A stretch of 8,657 bases of DNA from NCBI GenBank assembly GCA_016763115.1, contig JAESUL010000253.1, positions 1-8,657 on the forward strand. Reading direction: 5' to 3'. The stretch's first letter is position 1; every line of letters starts with the position of its first letter. Position numbers and translations under genes: made by a program. The DNA is from Phycisphaerales bacterium (lineage in GTDB: Bacteria; Planctomycetota; Phycisphaerae; Phycisphaerales; UBA1924). Below are positions 6,427 to 8,657 of this stretch, one piece after another. Under the pieces are notes generated by a model that saw only the letters and a list, made by a program, of their open reading frames with translations, had not been told where the DNA came from and did not search any database.

Positions 6427-7320
6427 TCAATCATCATCCCTGCCCGAGATCCGCACATTCCCGTTGCTCGTCCGCACCGCCGAGATTTCGTCGCTTGATC
6501 CGACCTTGACTTCAAGATGGTTCTTGCTCGTCTTGACCATGGTCGAGCCCGTAAAACCTTGCGCACCAATCGAGCCGTTGCTCGTCCGCACCCGCAGCAC
6601 ACCCTCGAACCCGTCGCCGAGGTGCAAGGTGACATTCCCGTTGGAGGTCGAAACCCGCACGGGTCCGGGGTTGGAATGAGCGGTGGACACAAACACATTG
6701 GCGTTGGAGGTGTCGACTTGCACCAGCCCGAACGCATCGTCGATTGTCACCGTGCCGTTGGACGAATCGGCGATAATGTCGCCATCAACACCATCGAGCC
6801 GGATCTTCCCGTTGCTTGTGTCGGCATTGACCGACCCCGAATGCCCGATCACCGTGATATTGCCATTGGAACTCTCCAGCGTTGCGGGCCCCGCGAGCCC
6901 GAGCAGGGTGATGTTCCCGTTGGAACTGCTCGCATCGACACCAACCGCGTCGGGGATAAAGACATCAATGCTCGCCCCTTCGTTGCCCCTGCGTTTGCCG
7001 CCGGGCCATTCGACCCAGATCCGCAGCGACCCATCGCCCTGACGATCGGCGTGGACATTGGCAAAGCGGAGGCGTTCGGAATCGGGGCCATAGAGGTCCA
7101 CCTCGATCAGCACATCCCCGCGTGCCTCGCGTTCGCCCAGAATCGAGCCGTTGGCTGTGAGAATACTCAGCGCTGTTCCGTTCACATGAGCCACGCTCAT
7201 GACACGCTCTTCGTGCACGATCGGCCCAAGCACCGAGCATCCCGCGAGCATGGTCGCGCCAAGCCCCCCGGCAAAAACCATAGACAAGGACACCAAACGC
7301 CGATTCATCCTGCAGTACAT
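6427..7320 (-). CDS. Lipoprotein with DUF4097-type beta-solenoid repeats
   Basis: A 297-residue envelope lipoprotein. The signal peptide (MYCRMNRR basic, hydrophobic 9-26) ends in the lipobox MLAGC with Cys28; Ser29 follows, which permits outer-membrane sorting. The rest is built of short beta strands punctuated by a [TS]SNG[NSK] turn at 132, 150, 168, 186, 204, 225, 246, 264 and 284, giving an 18-residue period for the first five. This is the pattern of DUF4097 / putative adhesin proteins, which form right-handed beta-helix-like stacks. Function is unknown; some relatives sit next to sigma or anti-sigma genes, but none is here. Residues 33-128 form a less regular N-terminal cap. I start at ATG 7320 because GGAGG lies 6 bases upstream; a second ATG at 7308 (MNRRLVS) is also possible. 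The gene faces the exported protein gene across the shared terminator and lies 142 bases after greA. Confidence 0.85.
   Translation of the reverse strand: MYCRMNRRLVSLSMVFAGGLGATMLAGCSVLGPIVHEERVMSVAHVNGTALSILTANGSILGEREARGDVLIEVDLYGPDSERLRFANVHADRQGDGSLRIWVEWPGGKRRGNEGASIDVFIPDAVGVDASSSNGNITLLGLAGPATLESSNGNITVIGHSGSVNADTSNGKIRLDGVDGDIIADSSNGTVTIDDAFGLVQVDTSNANVFVSTAHSNPGPVRVSTSNGNVTLHLGDGFEGVLRVRTSNGSIGAQGFTGSTMVKTSKNHLEVKVGSSDEISAVRTSNGNVRISGRDDD
6460..6930 (-). repeat. Tandem coding repeat of about 54 bases in the DUF4097 gene
   Basis: Residues 131-287 are nine diverged copies of a strand-turn unit centred on [TS]SNG. The unit is 18 residues (54 bases) for the first five, then 21, 21, 18 and 20. 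Two units share an identical 18-base stretch at 6461-6478 and 6575-6592, encoding VRTSNG at 282-287 and 244-249. Two copies have lost the motif: TSNA at 204-207 and TSKN at 264-267. Confidence 0.85.
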
Positions 7321-7381
7321 TTCAGACCTCCGTTGCTCAAGTCAGTTTTCAGACCCATTGCTTCAATAGTACAGCACAACC

Positions 7382-7397
7382 GCACGCCATGGCATGC
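7382..7397. repeat. Near-perfect 16-base palindrome upstream of the DUF4097 lipoprotein gene
   Basis: GCACGCCATGGCATGC is self-complementary except for one outer base pair (C7385 against A7394). It lies 62 bases before the lipoprotein start in the 142-base spacer after greA. It may be an operator, but no promoter I would trust lies beside it and no family of regulator can be named from it. The rest of the spacer shows no good terminator for greA. Confidence 0.3.
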
Positions 7398-7462
7398 CCC
7401 GACTCTCTATTGGGATGAAACCAGTCGGCATTTCAGCACCCCACCGGGCGCAGCATCAATGC

Positions 7463-7927
7463 CTAGATAATCCCAACGATCTCAAACTCTTTGATGCCCC
7501 TAGGCGCCTTGACACGGACAATCTCGCCCACCCGCGCCTTCATGGGTGCATCGCCCATCGGGCTGCTCGCGGTGACCTCGACGACCTCTGGATCGCTTGA
7601 ATCGGTCGCTTCGCCCACAAGCCGATAGAGTTCGATCTCGTCGTCGCCGACTTCGCGGAGTTGAACCGTCGAGCCGATAAACACGACCCCGGTTGCTTGC
7701 GTGCTCTCATTGACGACCTGCGCGGTGCGGATGCGTTCTTCGAGCCTTCGGATCTCGGCCTCCTCGAGCCCTTGCTGCTCGCGGGCAGCGTGGTACTCGG
7801 CGTTCTCTTTGAGATCACCCAGCGCCCTCGCTTCGCCGATCCGCGCGGTAATCACCGGACGGTTGAACACCAGATCGCGCAGACGCGCTTGAATTTTATC
7901 TTTTTCGGATTGGGTAATCACATCCAT
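7463..7927 (-). CDS. greA: Transcript cleavage factor GreA
   Basis: GreA inserts its coiled coil into the secondary channel of RNA polymerase and stimulates cleavage of backtracked RNA, releasing arrested complexes. The 154-residue length fits the family. The N-terminal coiled coil carries the highly conserved tip GDLKENAEYHAAREQQG (37-53), with the acidic residues Asp38 and Glu41 at the positions of E. coli Asp41 and Glu44. The second coil arm LEEAEIRRLEERIRTAQVV follows. A C-terminal FKBP-like domain spans about 80-154, including IGSTVQLREV and SPMGDAPMKARVGEIVRVKAPRG-type residues (122-144). I start at ATG 7927, with GGAG 7 bases upstream, rather than at the in-frame ATG 7960, which would fall within the upstream hairpin. 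It lies 55 bases after a membrane protein gene on the same strand and may be cotranscribed with it. Confidence 0.97.
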   Translation of the reverse strand: MDVITQSEKDKIQARLRDLVFNRPVITARIGEARALGDLKENAEYHAAREQQGLEEAEIRRLEERIRTAQVVNESTQATGVVFIGSTVQLREVGDDEIELYRLVGEATDSSDPEVVEVTASSPMGDAPMKARVGEIVRVKAPRGIKEFEIVGII

Positions 7928-7930
7928 CGG

Positions 7931-7972
7931 TCGGCTCCTACAAAATCGGCTCCCCCACATTCGCAGAGAGCC
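7931..7972 (-). promoter_or_regulatory. greA leader hairpin with alternative pairing to the ribosome binding site
   Basis: In the minus-strand RNA GGCTCTC (7972-7966) can pair with GGGAGCC (7954-7948), one pair being a G-U wobble, across an 11-base loop. GATTTTG follows, so it could be a weak terminator for the membrane protein gene that ends at 7983. The eight bases GGAGCCGA occur twice, at 7953-7946 and 7938-7931; the second copy holds the greA Shine-Dalgarno site. The upstream arm could therefore pair instead with that copy and hide the site. Both structures are short; a regulatory role is inference. Confidence 0.35.
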
Positions 7973-7982
7973 CTCGTAGATT

Positions 7983-8657
7983 CTAACCCCGCCCCTGCCG
8001 CCGGGCCACCTCCAAGGCGTGCCCGAACAGGATCAACGCCAATCCCACGCACCCAATCGCCAGAATCATCCTCCAGTGCGCCCCATGAATACTCGCCCCC
8101 ACCCCCAGCACGCTGCGATCGCGGGTCAGTTCGAGCACCCCCGTGACCGGGCTGAGCAACCACCCGACCCGCGGGACCTGTATCCCCGCGTTGGTGCCCG
8201 CCATCGTCAAGAGCCCGAACCCGGGTGCCGCCAGCACCACCACAAGAATCAGCACCTTCCAGAGCCCATTGCCCCAACCACCGCCCAAGCCCGATCGAGC
8301 ATCCGCACCGATCGAACGCTGGGCCATCGCGACCAACCCCGTCATCACCAGAGCCCACACACACAAAAACGCATCGACCGCCAGCACCACCGTCAACGAC
8401 CACCCCGCGAGCACCGGGAACATCTGAGGCAGCACCACCGCCTGCACCGGGATCATCACCACCACCAAGTCACGCAACCCCCACCGCGTCGCGCCCTCAT
8501 AAGGCACAACCTGCGACAACCGAACCATGGGCCAGACCACCGCTATCCCGACACCCATCGCCACAAACATCGATTGGGCTGCGGGGCGTGAAACTGATCG
8601 GCTGATGGAATACGCCCCTGACATCGACGCGAACATCAACGCCGTCAACGCCATCAG
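7983..8657 (-). CDS. Multi-pass membrane protein, C-terminal 224 residues (start lies beyond the right edge)
   Basis: I do not recognise the family. The reading frame is open to the right edge, so the gene begins outside the window. Counting from the first visible residue, hydrophobic segments lie at about 2-15, 28-45, 62-80, 87-112, 133-153 and 195-214. The second-to-third loop has a charged WPMVRLSQVVPYEGATRWGLR-like stretch (42-62). Between segments four and five is a glycine-rich loop ending GGGWGNG (125-131). Between five and six is a loop (154-194) with VPRVGWLLSPVTGVLELTRD (161-180). The tail ends EVARRQGRG, basic and so cytoplasmic. The layout of six helices with a proline-containing loop before the last helix recalls ABC-2 type permeases, but I see no decisive motif and do not assign it. 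It ends 55 bases before greA on the same strand. Confidence 0.75.
   Translation of the reverse strand: MMALTALMFASMSGAYSISRSVSRPAAQSMFVAMGVGIAVVWPMVRLSQVVPYEGATRWGLRDLVVVMIPVQAVVLPQMFPVLAGWSLTVVLAVDAFLCVWALVMTGLVAMAQRSIGADARSGLGGGWGNGLWKVLILVVVLAAPGFGLLTMAGTNAGIQVPRVGWLLSPVTGVLELTRDRSVLGVGASIHGAHWRMILAIGCVGLALILFGHALEVARRQGRG

Noticed and set aside
7411..7445. Possible terminator of greA around TGAAA...TTTCA on the minus strand
   Set aside because: Only five consecutive pairs form, outer pairs mismatch, and there is no T-run after it.
6517..7470. Plus-strand open frame of 317 codons opposite the solenoid lipoprotein
   Set aside because: It mirrors the repeated coding DNA; the minus strand has a signal peptide, lipobox, GGAGG site and clear repeats, while this one has none.
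7928..7960. Upstream ATG for greA at 7960
   Set aside because: It would add 11 non-family residues and has no well-placed ribosome site; ATG 7927 does and gives the usual GreA length.
1..8657. CRISPR, mobile element, tRNA, defence or biosynthetic cluster signatures
   Set aside because: No direct repeats with unique spacers, no transposase or integrase motifs, no terminal inverted repeats, no cloverleaf found on either strand by eye. The SNG repeats are coding and diverged.

Overview
The window is a GC-rich bacterial chromosomal segment with seven confident protein-coding genes plus one partial gene of unknown family. Two of the eight genes run off the ends. The style of the proteins suggests a Planctomycetota bacterium, perhaps Phycisphaerae: periplasmic lipoproteins, a short RmlA, a cbb3 oxidase, and a Tricorn-type S41 lipoprotein followed by a LolA-like protein. 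That placement is inference from protein character, not from a marker gene. I see no rRNA, tRNA, CRISPR array, transposase, integrase, toxin-antitoxin pair or defence gene, and no sign of recent horizontal transfer.

Left part (1-2802, all minus strand, so it reads right to left). A two-gene unit for nucleotide-sugar synthesis, rfbA then rfbB, makes dTDP-glucose and then dTDP-4-keto-6-deoxyglucose, an early intermediate for rhamnose and other deoxysugars of the cell surface. rfbC and rfbD are not in the window. After rfbB comes a 210-base gap holding an RNA hairpin and a good candidate promoter. Then comes the N-terminal 263 residues of CcoN, the catalytic subunit of cbb3-type cytochrome c oxidase, which leaves the window at base 1.

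Middle part (3107-6355, plus strand, divergent from rfbA). An unrecognised membrane protein with four predicted membrane segments comes first. It is followed by a lipoprotein S41-family protease with a Tricorn-like active-site layout, and 71 bases later by an exported protein of the LolA-like lipoprotein-sorting type. The last two look like one transcription unit. They end at a textbook intrinsic terminator at 6381-6410, which also serves the opposing gene.

Right part (6427-8657, minus strand). In transcription order there is the C-terminal part of a multi-pass membrane protein of unknown family, then greA (transcript cleavage factor), then a lipoprotein carrying a DUF4097-type beta-solenoid with a clear 18-residue repeat. 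The short gap in front of greA contains a hairpin and a direct repeat that could pair alternatively with the greA ribosome binding site.

I looked for a new system and did not find a convincing one; most of the window is ordinary housekeeping and envelope content. The best leads are the protease/LolA-like pair, the greA leader, and the near-perfect internal repeat of the DUF4097 lipoprotein.
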